Origin: Chromera velia
Lineage: Eukaryota; Sar; Chromeraceae
Assembly (NCBI GenBank): GCA_018398765.1
Contig: JAHBMJ010000676.1
Location: 16,690-80,689 of the forward strand
DNA: 64,000 nt
Reading direction: 5' to 3'
Position numbers and translations under genes: made by a program. The notes under the pieces are model-generated. The model was not told the origin of the DNA. It made no database searches and saw only the letters and a list, made by a program, of their open reading frames with translations. Numbering within the stretch: position 1 is the first letter of the stretch; every line of letters begins with the position of its first letter. Shown here piece by piece: positions 13,074-24,735 of this stretch.

Positions 13074-14462
13074 GGTTAAAGCCGGTGAGCCGTATAGACT
13101 CTGGCCAACCTAGAGCGTCATACATAGAGTTAAACTTTCGACTTAGGCCCCACTGGGGTAAATTGAATCGATGGGAGCCTGACAGGGGTGGGGAAGCAGA
13201 TGGAAGTGGAGGGTGGCTCCACCTCTAAGCAAACAGGCTTTTGCTTCATCTGGTAGTTCTCTTACAGGCTGAGTTATAACACGCTCTCTATCCCACCCTT
13301 GAGACGATCAAGGACTGCCTGCATTTCGCCTGGAAGAGGGTCCCCATAACTGATCAAAGCGCCAGAACAGCACTGGCACGCCCGAGCGGAGGGGGAAACG
13401 AGAAGGAAAGGGAAAAAACAAGTATCTCAGGGGGAACAGAAAGGACGGAGACGGACTCTTCTGTTTCTGTATCTTTTTTTTTCCCCAAGGGTCACGGGCC
13501 AGTAAGATTCCTTCTGTCAGTTCGTGTCAGTTAGAGGTCTGTCAGATGACCTCTAAAGAAAATCGCCATTTTTAAAGGAAAATTCTAGGAAAAATTATCA
13601 GAAAGTGTAAGGCCTAATGGGTTAGACTTTTCTAAAGTATGCATGATGATGATTAATCTAGTGATCAATCGATGATAAATATTTTAAAGTTATTTTTGTA
13701 GGTACATAAAGCCGGGCCCCATTAGAGGGACACGGTATATAATTTTAAAAACAAATAAACTGGAATTTAATGCATTTTAGTATATATTTATAGAAAAGAA
13801 ATGGCTGTCACGTCCGTCAGACACAAGAACTAGCACAGGAAACGATCTACATATACGTTTGATGTCTCCTTCTCTTCTTAAATTCTCTGCAAACATCCGT
13901 CCTCTCCTAAGAGCGATGATGGGTGGTTATATGCAGAGGGGAAAGTTGGAGAAGACCTGTGAAGATCAGGTTTAAGACTTGTTCGACTTGCCCTGGCAGG
14001 AAGGTCCGGTCCCTGGCGTCCGGAATGAGATTCATTAGGAGATTCACGGTATCATTCACCTACTCACGTTAGTACTCACGGATTGTGCAGACACGGTGAG
14101 GGAGAGACAGAATAAAAGATCTCATTAGCAGAATAAAGGAGCGTGCGCGGCACGGTGCGCCCATTGAAAAACAAGTGGGAATTCCGTAATGGCTAGCTGG
14201 CTGCTTCAGCTGGTAAGGGAGTGAATCGGGGAGTGGGGGAGAGTGAAAAGAAAGTCCGAGAGATGATCGTCCTTATATCCTCGTTCTAGCCTCTAGTGGG
14301 TTTGAGGGCAGTAGAAGAATGTATAGGCAAGTTGGCATGATTTCGTATTATCATATACCAGTGTGATTGAGTCAATACGCTAGGTCAATAAACCAACATC
14401 ATGATTGCATATCATGCCGCGTGGTTGGCCAGAGCCTAAGTGGTGGCTCACCGGCTTTAACC
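13074..14462. mobile_element. AT-rich non-autonomous element with terminal inverted repeats (MITE-like)
   Basis: The left end GGTTAAAGCCGGTGAGCC...TCTGGCCAACC (13074-13110) is matched in reverse complement at 14423-14462 (GGTTGGCCAGAGCC...GGCTCACCGGCTTTAACC), an imperfect 37-40 bp inverted pair with a few bases inserted in one arm. The 1.3-kb interior is AT-rich, has no credible ORF and differs in composition from the flanks. This fits a non-autonomous DNA transposon. A target-site duplication is not clear because the left flank is an ATG microsatellite. The superfamily is unknown. Confidence 0.6.
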
Positions 14463-15611
14463 GCCTCAATTCTTAATTCAATTCATTCATATAATCAAAA
14501 AAATTCTAGAAAAAATTATATTACCACACATCTACAAAGAAATAGTAATATACTGTGGATTGCTGGGTAGATTGCTTAGCAGATGGTATAACTTGTAAAG
14601 TAGTAGCAATTTGGATTAGAAAGTTTTGGATTAGTGTCATTGCATGTATGCGTGCATGGTGTGGAGTAAATCTGAGTAATGTGCATGAATATATAGTGCA
14701 AGGCGGACGTCAGATAACTGGTACACAGGTCTAGGGCTCCGGCCCCGAACACAATGTAATCCTGTAATCCTTGAGCCAGCCTGAGCTACGTTTGAAGCGC
14801 AATAATCGCCGTAATTAAAGGGCATCCAAATTATTCACATGCAAATCGTTTCTTGAATTGTATCGTTGATGTTAAAATTATTATTTTAAATCACCAATGA
14901 TATCTAAAAAACATGATTCATTATTTTTGTGCCAGTGATTAACTTGAATCCTCAATTATCAGTTTGCATATGACTATAGGTGTTTGACGTACTACTAAGT
15001 TCACTTAACAATAGAATAAGCTCTAGAATAAGCTTTCAATTAAGGACTAGATATGACTATAGGCCAGGGATTCTAAAAGCCAAAGAAGAAGCTAGAGAAG
15101 AAGATCAATCTCCCGGGCTAGCTACCAGTGCCTACCACTGCATGCCTTCTAGGCATACGTTATCATCGTTCCTCACGAAATTAAAAGAAAACAAACGAGA
15201 ACTTCCCGGAAAAGAAAAAACAGATTGTGCATCAGGCCATGTGAGTCGCCCCGGACTGCCTGCGGGGGGCCTCACGCAACACAGCGCATTATTGAATCAA
15301 AGCAGCAAGCAATGGGCAAAACAAAGACGAGAGGAGTCACAGCATGAAAGAAAGGGGGCCACAAATCGTAAAACGACAGCTGTGCAGGCATTCAGGCAGA
15401 AGACCAACATCACTACAATGCCGTGAGCAAAAAAAAAAAAAAGACAGACTCACTGCCTGTCTGAGAGGACGAAACAAAGAACGAATCAAAGAAAAAAAGA
15501 AAGAAAAACAGAAGGACATCGAGGAATAAACGAATGAATGAATGCATGAATGAATGAAAATGCGAAGGAACGAACAAAAGTAGAACAGAAATTATCAGAC
15601 AAACCGCCCCC
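14463..15611. other. No gene seen; AT-rich then purine-rich intergenic DNA
   Basis: The first 500 bases are AT-rich and continue the composition of the inverted-repeat element. The segment AAATTCTAG-AAAAATTAT at about 14500 recurs inside that element near 13582. From about 15050 the sequence becomes A/G-rich and runs into an assembly gap flanked by poly-C. No coding pattern is convincing. Confidence 0.6.
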
Positions 15612-15728
15612 NNNNNNNNNNNNNNNNNNNNNNNNNNNNNNNNNNNNNNNNNNNNNNNNNNNNNNNNNNNNNNNNNNNNNNNNNNNNNNNNNNNNNNNNN
15701 NNNNNNNNNNNNNNNNNNNNNNNNNNNN
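15612..15728. other. Assembly gap (117 N)
   Basis: Run of N bounded by poly-C on both sides, so the missing sequence is probably a G/C homopolymer or similar low-complexity stretch. Confidence 0.95.
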
Positions 15729-16688
15729 CCCCCCCAAAAACAGAGGTGGCTTAGACGATAGAGGGGGGGGATCCAGCGACGATGCAACCTGTCACTGTCA
15801 TGACAAGAAACAATTTCAACTCTTCCACATGTCATGACCCGCTTTCACCCCCTCCCTCCCATCACTGTCGTTCACATTTTCACACAGAAGTCCGCACGAT
15901 CACACCGGAATCGTCAGACAAAAAGAGCAGAGGAGGGGACGAAAACGAAAAGAAACTTTCTTTCGGGCTTCTTGAATTTAATTGCGATGGAGGCTTCTTG
16001 AATTTAATGCAGAAGACAGAAAAGACAGCCAAAGAGCCGACGAGAAGACAGAACAAAAAGAACCACCAAACAAGCAGAGACGCCAAAATTGCGCAGTGTA
16101 TGGGAGGGATTGCTTGTTCACACGGTCGGTCACGTTGAAACAAACGTACGGCAACAAAGAATCAAATGATCGAGAGCGCGAGGGAAAAACGAGCCGACCT
16201 TGGTTGCTCGCATATTCCTTCCCCCAACACCGTCGCAATCAAAAAATTCCTCAATCTCTTTCTTGTTCGTTTCGACAGAAAAAGGGAGAAAGGAAGACAG
16301 ACAAAGAAAGAGTCCTCCGCTCCTTCCCTGGTTTCTCCGCTCCTGCCTCCTTCCCTGCTTTGTCTGCTCTCATCCTTTCTCACATTACCAGAAAGTAAAG
16401 AGAAGGCGACAGGGCGGTAAAACGAAAGAAATGCGAAACGATTTTCACATACGTAAGACAAAAGAGGCACATGAAAAGAAAAAATGAATGTCGGAAAGAA
16501 CCAAGAAATGAACAAAAAGAACGAGGAATCCCGAGAAAGGGGAGGAAAAAGGAGGGGGAACAACATGAGGTGGGCGTCGTGAGTATGCGTCGTGAGTATT
16601 TGAACTGCCACCTTTCTGCTCTCGGTGCGTGGCTCTTTTGCATGCATGCATGTTTTTTCCTTCCTTGCATCATCGGTGTTGAATGAGT

Positions 16689-16703
16689 TACGAAAAAAGG
16701 CGG
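16689..16703 (-). other. Copy A of the GCCGCCTTTTTTCGT motif
   Basis: On the minus strand this reads GCCGCCTTTTTTCGT, identical over 15 bases to two further copies at 18209-18223 and 18971-18985, all in the same orientation. In this copy the stem sequence upstream is weak. Confidence 0.6.
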
Positions 16704-17840
16704 CCGGTCCCTTCCCATCCTTTACCCCCCTCTTCCTCTTGATCCCGTGCGCAGAACAGGGAGACAGATCGAAGGAAAGGAAGGAAGAAGAAAGGGGACC
16801 GCAGAAGGCAGGCAATTTCATTGCATTGCCGTACCCGCTTTAATTTAGATTGAACACTACGCCCTCCACATTCATTTTCTTCTCTGTTGAATGAAAAGCA
16901 ACCCACAACGAGGCAGCCCATGAACACAAAAAAAGGCGAGAGGAAAATGGAGGACGAAAGGAAATCCACCCGGCTGTTTGTTGTCCAAACAAGCATCCGT
17001 GCTTTCTCGAGACTTCTATTTACAGGCACCCGTCCTAATGCGGAATGTGACACTGCCTCCTTTTCTTTCAGAGTCTGTAGATGGAAGACGAAAAGGGGGG
17101 TAGAATGAAAGAATGGATGAATGGCGGGGCAATTCAGGAGATGAAAGGGTGCAGGAAGATGCGAAATGGCACCGCATTCGCTCAAGACATTCTGATTGCA
17201 CCGCAACATTATCACCTCATCACCTTACCAGTAAGAAAGCACAAGAGGGAACAAAAGAGGGAAGAATCGTAGACGTCTTTCCACCCACCAATCCACCCAG
17301 TGAACAATGGATTGGAGAAAGTATCTCTTCCTCTCTCCCTCTCTCTCCTTCCCCTCCGTTCACAGGGCTTATCGGCTCTCTCTTGCCCAACTGAGTCGCC
17401 CTCTTCCATCCTTTCGGCCAACCCCCCTGTGTGTGTTCTGCCTGTTCCCTTTCGAGAGGTGGGGAGGAAAATGAATCAATAGGCCCGAAGTCGGGATCAC
17501 AACCAAAGCGATGACACCGAGATGAGAGAAGAGCAGAGGAGAAGGCAACAAAACAAAAAAAGGAGATGTGCTGCTGCTGCTGCTGCAAGCCCATCTCTGA
17601 CAGACGGTCTGACGTCACTCACAGGCACGGCACCTCACTCACACATCCTTTCTTTTTTTGGTTCATTCTTCCTGGACAGCATTCGAACGCATTTATTCAT
17701 TCACTCATTCATTCATTCATCTGTCGATTCATCCCCTCATCCAATTGTTTATTAATTCATCCAAGCTTGATTGAAGAGAGCGATGATTGGAGGATGGGGT
17801 CATCCAGGAGCGGGTAGAGAGAGAGAGACGGGGGCGGGAG

Positions 17841-17946
17841 AGAGAGAAGCAAAGGAGCACATCAGACGATCAGAGAGAGAGAAGCAAAGGAGCACATCAG
17901 ACGATCAGAGAGAGAGAAGCAAAGGAGCACACCAGACGATCACGCA
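17841..17946. repeat. 35-bp tandem repeat, three copies
   Basis: Units beginning AAGCAAAGGAGCAC at 17847, 17882 and 17917, nearly identical, with GAGAGA linkers. The period is not a multiple of three, so it is unlikely to encode a repeated peptide. Confidence 0.85.
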
Positions 17947-18208
17947 CAAAAATGAAGCAGACACAGCTGTTGTTTCACGAACCCAATTTGAGTGCAAACA
18001 AAACACCATTGGACGAAAGGAAATTTGAAGGGAGCAACGACACGCGAACGGAGGACAATCTACCTTCCCTCCCTGATTGTCTGTCCTCCCACCAACCAAC
18101 TCACCCACCCACGCCCACAAATGCACACATACCAGCAGGAGGAACAAAGGCAAGTAAGTTGACATCCTCACATGGATTACTGAAGCATGCGAGCGAGCAT
18201 GAAAGAAT

Positions 18209-18245
18209 GACGAAAAAAGGCGGCCCCGAAACACGGGAAGCCGCA
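18209..18245 (-). other. Copy B of hairpin plus T6 motif
   Basis: The minus strand reads GCGGC-TT-CCCG-TGTTT-CGGG-GCCGC followed by C, T6 and CGTCA. The arms pair as GCGGC/GCCGC and CCCG/CGGG. A stem-loop followed by a T run resembles a Pol III-terminated RNA 3' end. The same bases could also be read as a peptide containing GAAFFR. Confidence 0.4.
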
Positions 18246-18970
18246 GGCTGGACGCACGCACAGCGCACCAGCAAAGCCACAGATGCATGCATCACCCAGT
18301 CATTGGTGTTTGCAAAATTGAATTGTGATCATCATGTTTGTGCTAATTTGCTTTCTTCTCTATATGTCGTTCTTCTCTGTGCTTCTTTCTCTTTCCCCTT
18401 CTGTCATTTTCTTTTCCCCGTCCTTTTGTCTGAGAGGTTTTCTTTTTAACACTTGGAGAGAAAGAGAGAATCAACAGGCTCACCTCTCTTCTTTCACGAG
18501 AAGATTCATCTGCTTTTTCCCCTTTGTTTTTCGTCTGCCATCGTCTCCGGCAACAGAATGATGCAGTGTCTTCCTTCAGAGACAGAATGAATCAAAAATA
18601 AGGCGGTGGGAGGTGGCGGAAGGGGAGAAAGAGAGGTGATAGAGGAAGATGTTCTTTCCCCTTTTTGTTCTTTGACCTGTGTTTCTCCAGACAAGCACAA
18701 AAAAAGGGAGCAAGCAAGATCGATGCTGCTCCAGACAAATATCCTCTCAGTCCCACCCACCCGGGATGAGACATCATGAGGAACCATTCATTGATTGACA
18801 CAGACATGCACACATCGCATCAAATGGATACATGCATTCATTCTTTCATTTATTCAAAAGAGGAAAATTGGAGACAAAGAGGCAACAGGTCCCCCGTCTC
18901 TTCTGTTCGTTCGTCGACACACACGCGCACACACACACGAAGTGCTCAGGTGAGCAGAGGGAAAGGTTTG

Positions 18971-19005
18971 ACGAAAAAAGGCGGCACCCGAGCACGGGAT
19001 GCCAC
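18971..19005 (-). other. Copy C of hairpin plus T6 motif
   Basis: The minus strand reads GGCATCCCGTGCTCGGGTGCC followed by GCC and T6. It differs from copy B in the outer stem (GGCA/TGCC instead of GCGGC/GCCGC) while still pairing, which hints at a conserved structure. Its function is unknown. Confidence 0.4.
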
Positions 19006-19267
19006 AAAGGGGACACAACCAACACGCAACAAGACAACAGTCCATTTCCCTTTTTTGATGACCAATGATCGAATACTGCAGTAGGGGTGTGGAAAATTGA
19101 GGTTGTCCTGATTCTCTTGGCTTTCTTCTCTTTCCACCACCTGGCTGTATTTCTTTCCAGTTCTCGTTTTCACCCTTTTTCTTTTTCTCGTATTCTCTCT
19201 TCTTACAGCCTTTTTTCTTTGCCTCACTCTTCTCAGCAGCTCGCAGACCCGCCTCCTCCCTTCAAGT

Positions 19268-20727
19268 TCAGCGCCTCCGGAGACGGACTAGGAGTGCAGC
19301 GTGGTCGGACAAAGTCACCGTCGCACCCCGGCTGTAGGCATTCCCGTAGCCCCCCCCCGTTCCGAACAGTCCCTGTAGGCCACCCTTCTTTGCCCTCTTT
19401 TCAATCTGCACACAGGGGGACTTGAACAGCGCACGCGCACTGGAGACGGCCCAGTTCTTTGACAGAGACCCCCCCCACACAGGCGGGGGGAGGAAGAGGT
19501 GATCTAGTTGGTCCGCCTCTCCGTGACGATGGGGGCCGTATTTGTTGAGGAAATTGGAAGGGTGCCAGGTGACTACTGGGGGGGAATTGGAAGAGAAAGG
19601 GGGGTAGTGTTCTTCCTCTTCCTCTCTGGGGCTGAGAGGGGACATGTCCTCTTCCTCTTCTTCTTTTTGGTCTCGGTAGTGAAGGTCGGTTTGGAGGGCA
19701 TGGTCTTTGAGAAGGGGGTGCCTTCTCTCTCTCTGCATGCTTGTTTCTCTCTGGAATCTTTCTTCATGCCCTGTCAAGCTGTCCGGATTGTTTGGCTCAC
19801 GTGAGAGCATTCTGAGGGCTGAGTGAGTGCCCTTTGCGTTCTCTTTGTTTTGAAAAGACTTGGGGGAAAAGAGAGAGTCCAGAAAGGGGTGGGCATGTCT
19901 CTTGTGGGAGGAGTGGAGAGGGAAGGACGCAGGGAGAACAGTCGAAGTCGGTCTTCCCGAAGTTGAACTGGAACAGGAAGCCGCAGCAGTGCTTTCTCTT
20001 CTAGAGGACTGCGGAAGGTTCAGGGAGGAAAGGGTGGGGGAAGCGGAGAAGGAAGAGGAAGAAGAGGGAGCGACTGTGGATGCACTCCCGAGGATGCGGG
20101 TCATTCCTCCCTGAAGCTTTCTTTGAGATGAGGAGTGTTGGCATGAGAGGGTGGACAGAAGAGGGTGGTTGGTTTCCCTTTCTTTCTGCTTGGCTTTCCC
20201 TTGCTTTCCTTCTCTTCCGAACAAAATGCCTGCCAGAGGATGCATAAAGAAGTTCTCTTCCTCGTCCTCTTGGGAGGATCTGCGTCTCTCGAGAGAGATC
20301 TCTTCTCGTTTCTCGGCGTCTGTCAGCACTCGCCTTTCTTTCTCTTTCCCTCTTGTGTGCAACCTCCCTTCTCTGACTCCACTCTTTTCCTTTTGCATCC
20401 CTCCTCCACTCTGTCTCTCCTTGTCAACGTGGAAATTTGGGCACAGCCCGACGGCATCCTCGAAGCCCCTCTCGAGGAGAAAAGAGTAGTTGTCTCGGCA
20501 TACCTGCATGCATGCGTGCGTTCACAGAGACAGACAGAGAAGCAAACGATTCATGTTAAAGTCAGTCGCTTTTGCACGCTTTTGCAGACGTGCGCACCCG
20601 AACAGAAGGAAACAAAAGGAGCAAAGGGAGCAGACAGAAGAAAAGAAGGGAAAGTATTCAGGAAAGCAACGCAAAACCACGACAGTAGAAACCAGACAAA
20701 GAGACGCACATACGCACACAGACAGAC

Positions 20728-20789
<62 letters not shown>

Positions 20790-20797
20790 GGAAAGAC

Positions 20798-20828
<31 letters not shown>

Positions 20829-20859
20829 GACAGAGAGACGGACAGACAGAGACAGAGAC

Positions 20860-20898
<39 letters not shown>

Positions 20899-22055
20899 CA
20901 GACTATATGTTTCTTCTTCTTCTCCCTCCTTTTCTTCATGAACACAGCAGACAGACAGACAGACGGACAGACAGGCAGAAAGAGAGAGAGAGCGAGAGAG
21001 ACAGAGAGACAGAGAGGGAGACAGAGAGAAAGAGAGACCAACCACAGGCCCCGCATTCAGATCTCCGATGACCACCGGGATCTCTCCTCTCTCTGCTGCT
21101 GCCTGTGCAACTCTGAATACTTCTCCCATCTCAGCCTGTCTCACCGCGGCGGCACTTGGAGAGGCGGGATCGGGGCAGGCGGAAGCGGCATGCACGTTCA
21201 GAAGCGCAACTGCATGCATGCATGTATCAATGGATGGATTCCTGCATGCATAGATGCACTGAATGAATGAAGAGAACACAATGAGACGTCTTGTCTACAA
21301 GTTTGGTGTCACTTGTAGGTTTGTTGATAGAGACAGGTGCAGACGGATGAAAAGCTTGAAAGACCAAAGTGCCTAACATCTGAAACCTCTCTTCGCTCTC
21401 TCTGCACCGTTCCGTTCAAACAAATGCCCATGCCCAGACTCACCCAGGCCCTCCCCGTCTCTCTCTCTGCACCGTTCCGTTCAAACCAATGCCAATGCCC
21501 AGACTCACCCAGGCCCTCCCCGTCTCTCTCTCTGCACCGTTCCGTTCAAACAAATGCCAATGCCCAGACTCACCCATGCCCACCCCAGGCACCTCCAGGG
21601 TGACCTCCAGAATGCCCTTCGAGGCGAACAGAGCTTCTAGAGGGGTCACGTGAGAGAACGAGTGGAACCGAGGAGACCTCCCGACCCCCCCCTCTCTGTG
21701 GTTGTTGAGGAGGACGGGGAATTTGGAGAGGACCATCAGGCCGTTGTGCATAGCCAGAGAGGGAACCCCGAAACGCGAACGAGACCCGTACCTCCCCTGT
21801 CCCTCGTCGACCCTCGCACAGAAGGGGTAGGCCTCTTTCAAGCTCTCTGCGAGGAAGTGCGCGTGGGATGAACCGAAGACTTCCTGCAGGGCGATCACGT
21901 CGGCGTTGGTCGACAGGAGAGCCTCTGCATGCCGACGTCCATACAGAGGCAAAGAAAGGCAAACAGGCAGGAAAGACACAGTGACGCACACAACACGTGC
22001 GTGCGTGGGCACTTGCAAAGCACACGCACGCACACGCACACGCGCACGAGCACGC

Positions 22056-22112
<57 letters not shown>

Positions 22113-23356
22113 GAGAAGAAGAGCCGAGAAAGAGCTACAGTCGGACAAAAGAGATGACCCCCCTCCCTTCCGGTCCATCCCGGCGTCTCTTCCTCTTGCT
22201 TACTCCTACACCTCTCTTCGGCTGTTCTCACTTAAGAATTTCTTCCGTCAGTGCGCTTTCACACGCCCACCAGGTTTTCTTCTTATTGATTCTTTTCCTG
22301 TCGTCTGTCTTCCACCGACCCGGAATTCGTCTCACTCTCTCTTCAACGAAGGGAGGATTGGACAGAAAGGAGACGCCCATCAATCTGAAGTCCATCAGAC
22401 CGGCGTTGAAACTGCAAAAGCAGATCTCCTCTCTTCCTCTTTCCTGATCCCCCCTTTGACCCTCAGCCATCTGCCTGGGGTATGCGCTCGTGTCTTCTGT
22501 CTGCATTGTCGACAGCACGGAGGGGGGAAGAGTAAATGAAAGTCGTTTACGTGCGTAACAAAACCCTCAATCATCACGTTGACTTCAGTTGTCCCGTTGA
22601 GAAGCGAGAGAAGAAAAAAACGCTGCACCAAAAGAAACAAAGGGCAGGAGGCAAGCCCCCACCTTCAGAGGTCCTTTGCCTGTTCCTGCAGCTGCCTCTA
22701 GACGAAAAAGAAAACATAGGTGCAGAAACAGACCTCTCTCTCTCCCTCTCTCTCAGACACACACAAACGAAGCAAAATTCAAAAAACGGAAATCCAGAGA
22801 GACCACTGTCAAGTGATCGAGTCGAAGAGTCACAAGGTAAAGCGCCCGAGCGTGAAAACACGTGACCATGCTGAAATAGAGTTGTTCAAAAAGGCCAAAC
22901 AGAAAGAAACCTCGTCGGGTCCTCTGTGGGTCAATTCAACGACACGACGGTGTGAGTAGAGAAGCCAATGAGACAGAGAGAAGGGTGATATCAAGGACTG
23001 GAAATGGTTAGCCTGACCATTGTCTTCTTTTTGGTCTTTCGGGGGCTTTTCGTGTCTGCCGCTCGATCCTTTTCCCTCTCTTTTCCGTCTCCTTCTAAAC
23101 CGTCCACCCCCTCGCCTGCCCTGTCTCCTCTCAGAAGAGCTCTCCGGCCTCTGCCTGCCCTGAAAGTAGCTGCAGCGTCTCTTTCCCTGTCCTTCAAAGC
23201 AAGGAGCGACCAGGGCCTGGAACAGCGAGGGGTGAAGCTGGAACTTGGCAGAATTAGAAGGCTGAAAGCGAAGATATAAAAAGTGACAGCGAAGAGAACC
23301 TCAAGCTTCCTCCTGAGTGCGACTCTGCCTCCACTGTGCAGCAGCAGAGGGGACAT
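19268..23356 (-). CDS. Neutral-sphingomyelinase-like endonuclease/exonuclease/phosphatase-fold enzyme
   Basis: Predicted Mg-dependent phosphodiesterase of the EEP superfamily. The closest pattern is neutral sphingomyelinase/ISC1, which cleaves sphingomyelin-type lipids to ceramide. Phase-consistent minus exons: 23356-23018, 22470-22320, 21924-21574, 21209-21043, 20503-19268 (747 residues). The catalytic blocks appear in order: SFNAG (Asn), EALLSTNADVIALQEV (Glu), LLNVHAAS, VVIGDLNAGP (Asp/Asn), QLDHLF (Asp) and the terminal SDHAALLVRL (His). The N-terminus has a hydrophobic segment (FAVTFYIFAFSLLILP) followed by SSSFTPRC, which could be a signal or bipartite plastid-type leader. About 200 residues of Ser/Glu/Arg-rich sequence interrupt the domain after GFEDAVGLC. 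The join of exon 1 to exon 2 is the least certain; translation could instead start at the ATG at 22470. Substrate is inferred only. Confidence 0.78.
20731..21035. repeat. CA/GA/CAGA microsatellite block
   Basis: Runs of CA, GA and GACAGA fill the intron between the last two exons of the sphingomyelinase-like gene. Long ORFs here are repeat artefacts. Confidence 0.9.
21397..21590. repeat. 65-bp tandem repeat that copies a splice donor
   Basis: Three units of 65 bp (GACTCACCC at 21437, 21502 and 21567). On the minus strand the rightmost unit is the end of exon 21924-21574 with its donor GTGAGTCTGGG. The other two copies carry the same donor inside the intron. Confidence 0.8.
22055..22112. repeat. 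(CA)n microsatellite
   Basis: Pure CA run, preceded by CACG variants, in the intron between exons 22470-22320 and 21924-21574 of the minus-strand gene. Confidence 0.95.
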
Positions 23357-24735
23357 TCAGACAGACTGCGCGACGCTCGGCACGAGAGAAAAAGATCAGC
23401 TTACCTGGGTCGCACGCAAATCAAAACTGATACACAGACAGACAGATCTATGGATTCAAACAATAAACTTCCGCTACTCGCGCCGTCTCTTTGGAGGCTG
23501 ACTGTTCCGAGGGCAGCTCCCACATTCCTACATAGAGAACAGCGGGACTGTCAATTCTACACCGTCTACCCCAGCTGTTGGGTCCTCTGTCAGATTCGGA
23601 AGCTGGAGACTGCACCAAAATGGACTGACGGCTCAATGGCAAATGTGCACGCAAAGTGTCAGACTGTACGTCGCCGCGGCCCGCGGGGCCCGGTCGCGGG
23701 GCCGCGCGCGCGGGGTTCCCGCGGTGGCGCAAAAGAGGTTGAGGCGCTCGCCGCCAGTCCGCCAGAACCCCCTCCAGGCCCTCCTCGGAAGGATGTTTCT
23801 AAACGAACTTTTTCAAGATTCAGTAAGATTCAGGTTAATTAAGGTTAATTCAGAGCACTTTTGATGCCTTTAAAAAATCTTTTCAGAGATCCTCATCTAT
23901 CCCCATCATTATATGGCATCATGGGCTATCAAACAATCAATTTTTAGGAAACGAATCCAAAACTTTATAAAAAACGATTCAAAAAACTTAATTTTCGATC
24001 GACTCCTTTAAAAATTTACAATGTAATGATGCTTAAAATTACCTAAAATGATGATGACAATCAAGTTAGAGCCGGCCACTGAGCCATCTAGCGCGATCCA
24101 TAATTCTAGACGATAAAGCTTAAGGCAAATTAACCTTATAAACACGAAACAAAGATAAAAAAAATATCAACTGATCTTTTTTATACAACGTACTTTTCTG
24201 TGGAAATTTAAACAGTGAAATTCTTTTTTAAAAAACAAAATCATAAAAATGATTGAACATAAAGTCCTAGATCAAGTCTGTAGATTGTAGTATTGAAAAA
24301 TTAATTAAAGTACAAGAAAGTAATATCAAACAAAACTAGCTAGCATTTGCTGGCATAATTTAGCATAATTCAGCATGCCGTCTTAACTTTTGTATTCTAT
24401 AGTTTACACAAAAAATTGTAACACACACAAAAAAAAGAAAAATATCGAGGTTGATACGTTGAAACACGTTTCAAACCTGCATGATAAGCATACATATAAA
24501 CTTATATTCGTTTATCAACTCTAAGTACTGGCTTTTCTACTTTCATAAAAATTAAAACATTGCCAAACAAATTCATTTATTGCCATGTGAAGCATACAGG
24601 CCTTTAGATACATGATGATACATCACAAAGCTTCATACTGAGAAAGAAGCCAGGTGATAGAACTGGCATCTCCCTACACCTCCCAGATGCATTGTTGCAT
24701 CCCATGCACCGTCTGCATGAGACACGTACGTTCCT
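23357..24735. other. Upstream region of the sphingomyelinase-like gene: GC patch and AT-rich island
   Basis: No gene seen. 23670-23740 is a strongly GC/CpG-rich patch. 23820-24640 is AT-rich, unlike its flanks, and contains GTTAGAGCCGGCCACTGAGCC at 24063, which resembles the end of the inverted-repeat element at 13074. The promoter of the minus-strand gene must lie near its left part, but no core element is recognisable. Confidence 0.5.

Larger units (their letters stand above)
15729..19267. other. 3.5-kb intergenic stretch without a recognisable gene
   Basis: It lies between the convergent CHD-like and sphingomyelinase-like genes. All ORFs are short and low in complexity. It contains a 35-bp triplicated repeat and three copies of a hairpin/T6 motif, annotated separately. 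Undetected small exons or non-coding RNA genes cannot be excluded. Confidence 0.5.

Noticed and set aside
16162-17215. Minus-strand ORFs of 170-220 residues in the gene-less stretch
   Set aside because: Low-complexity Ser/Phe/Arg composition with no domain or splice logic.
20165-21071. Plus-strand ORFs rich in Arg/Glu/Thr/Asp
   Set aside because: Opposite-strand and microsatellite artefacts over the sphingomyelinase-like gene.
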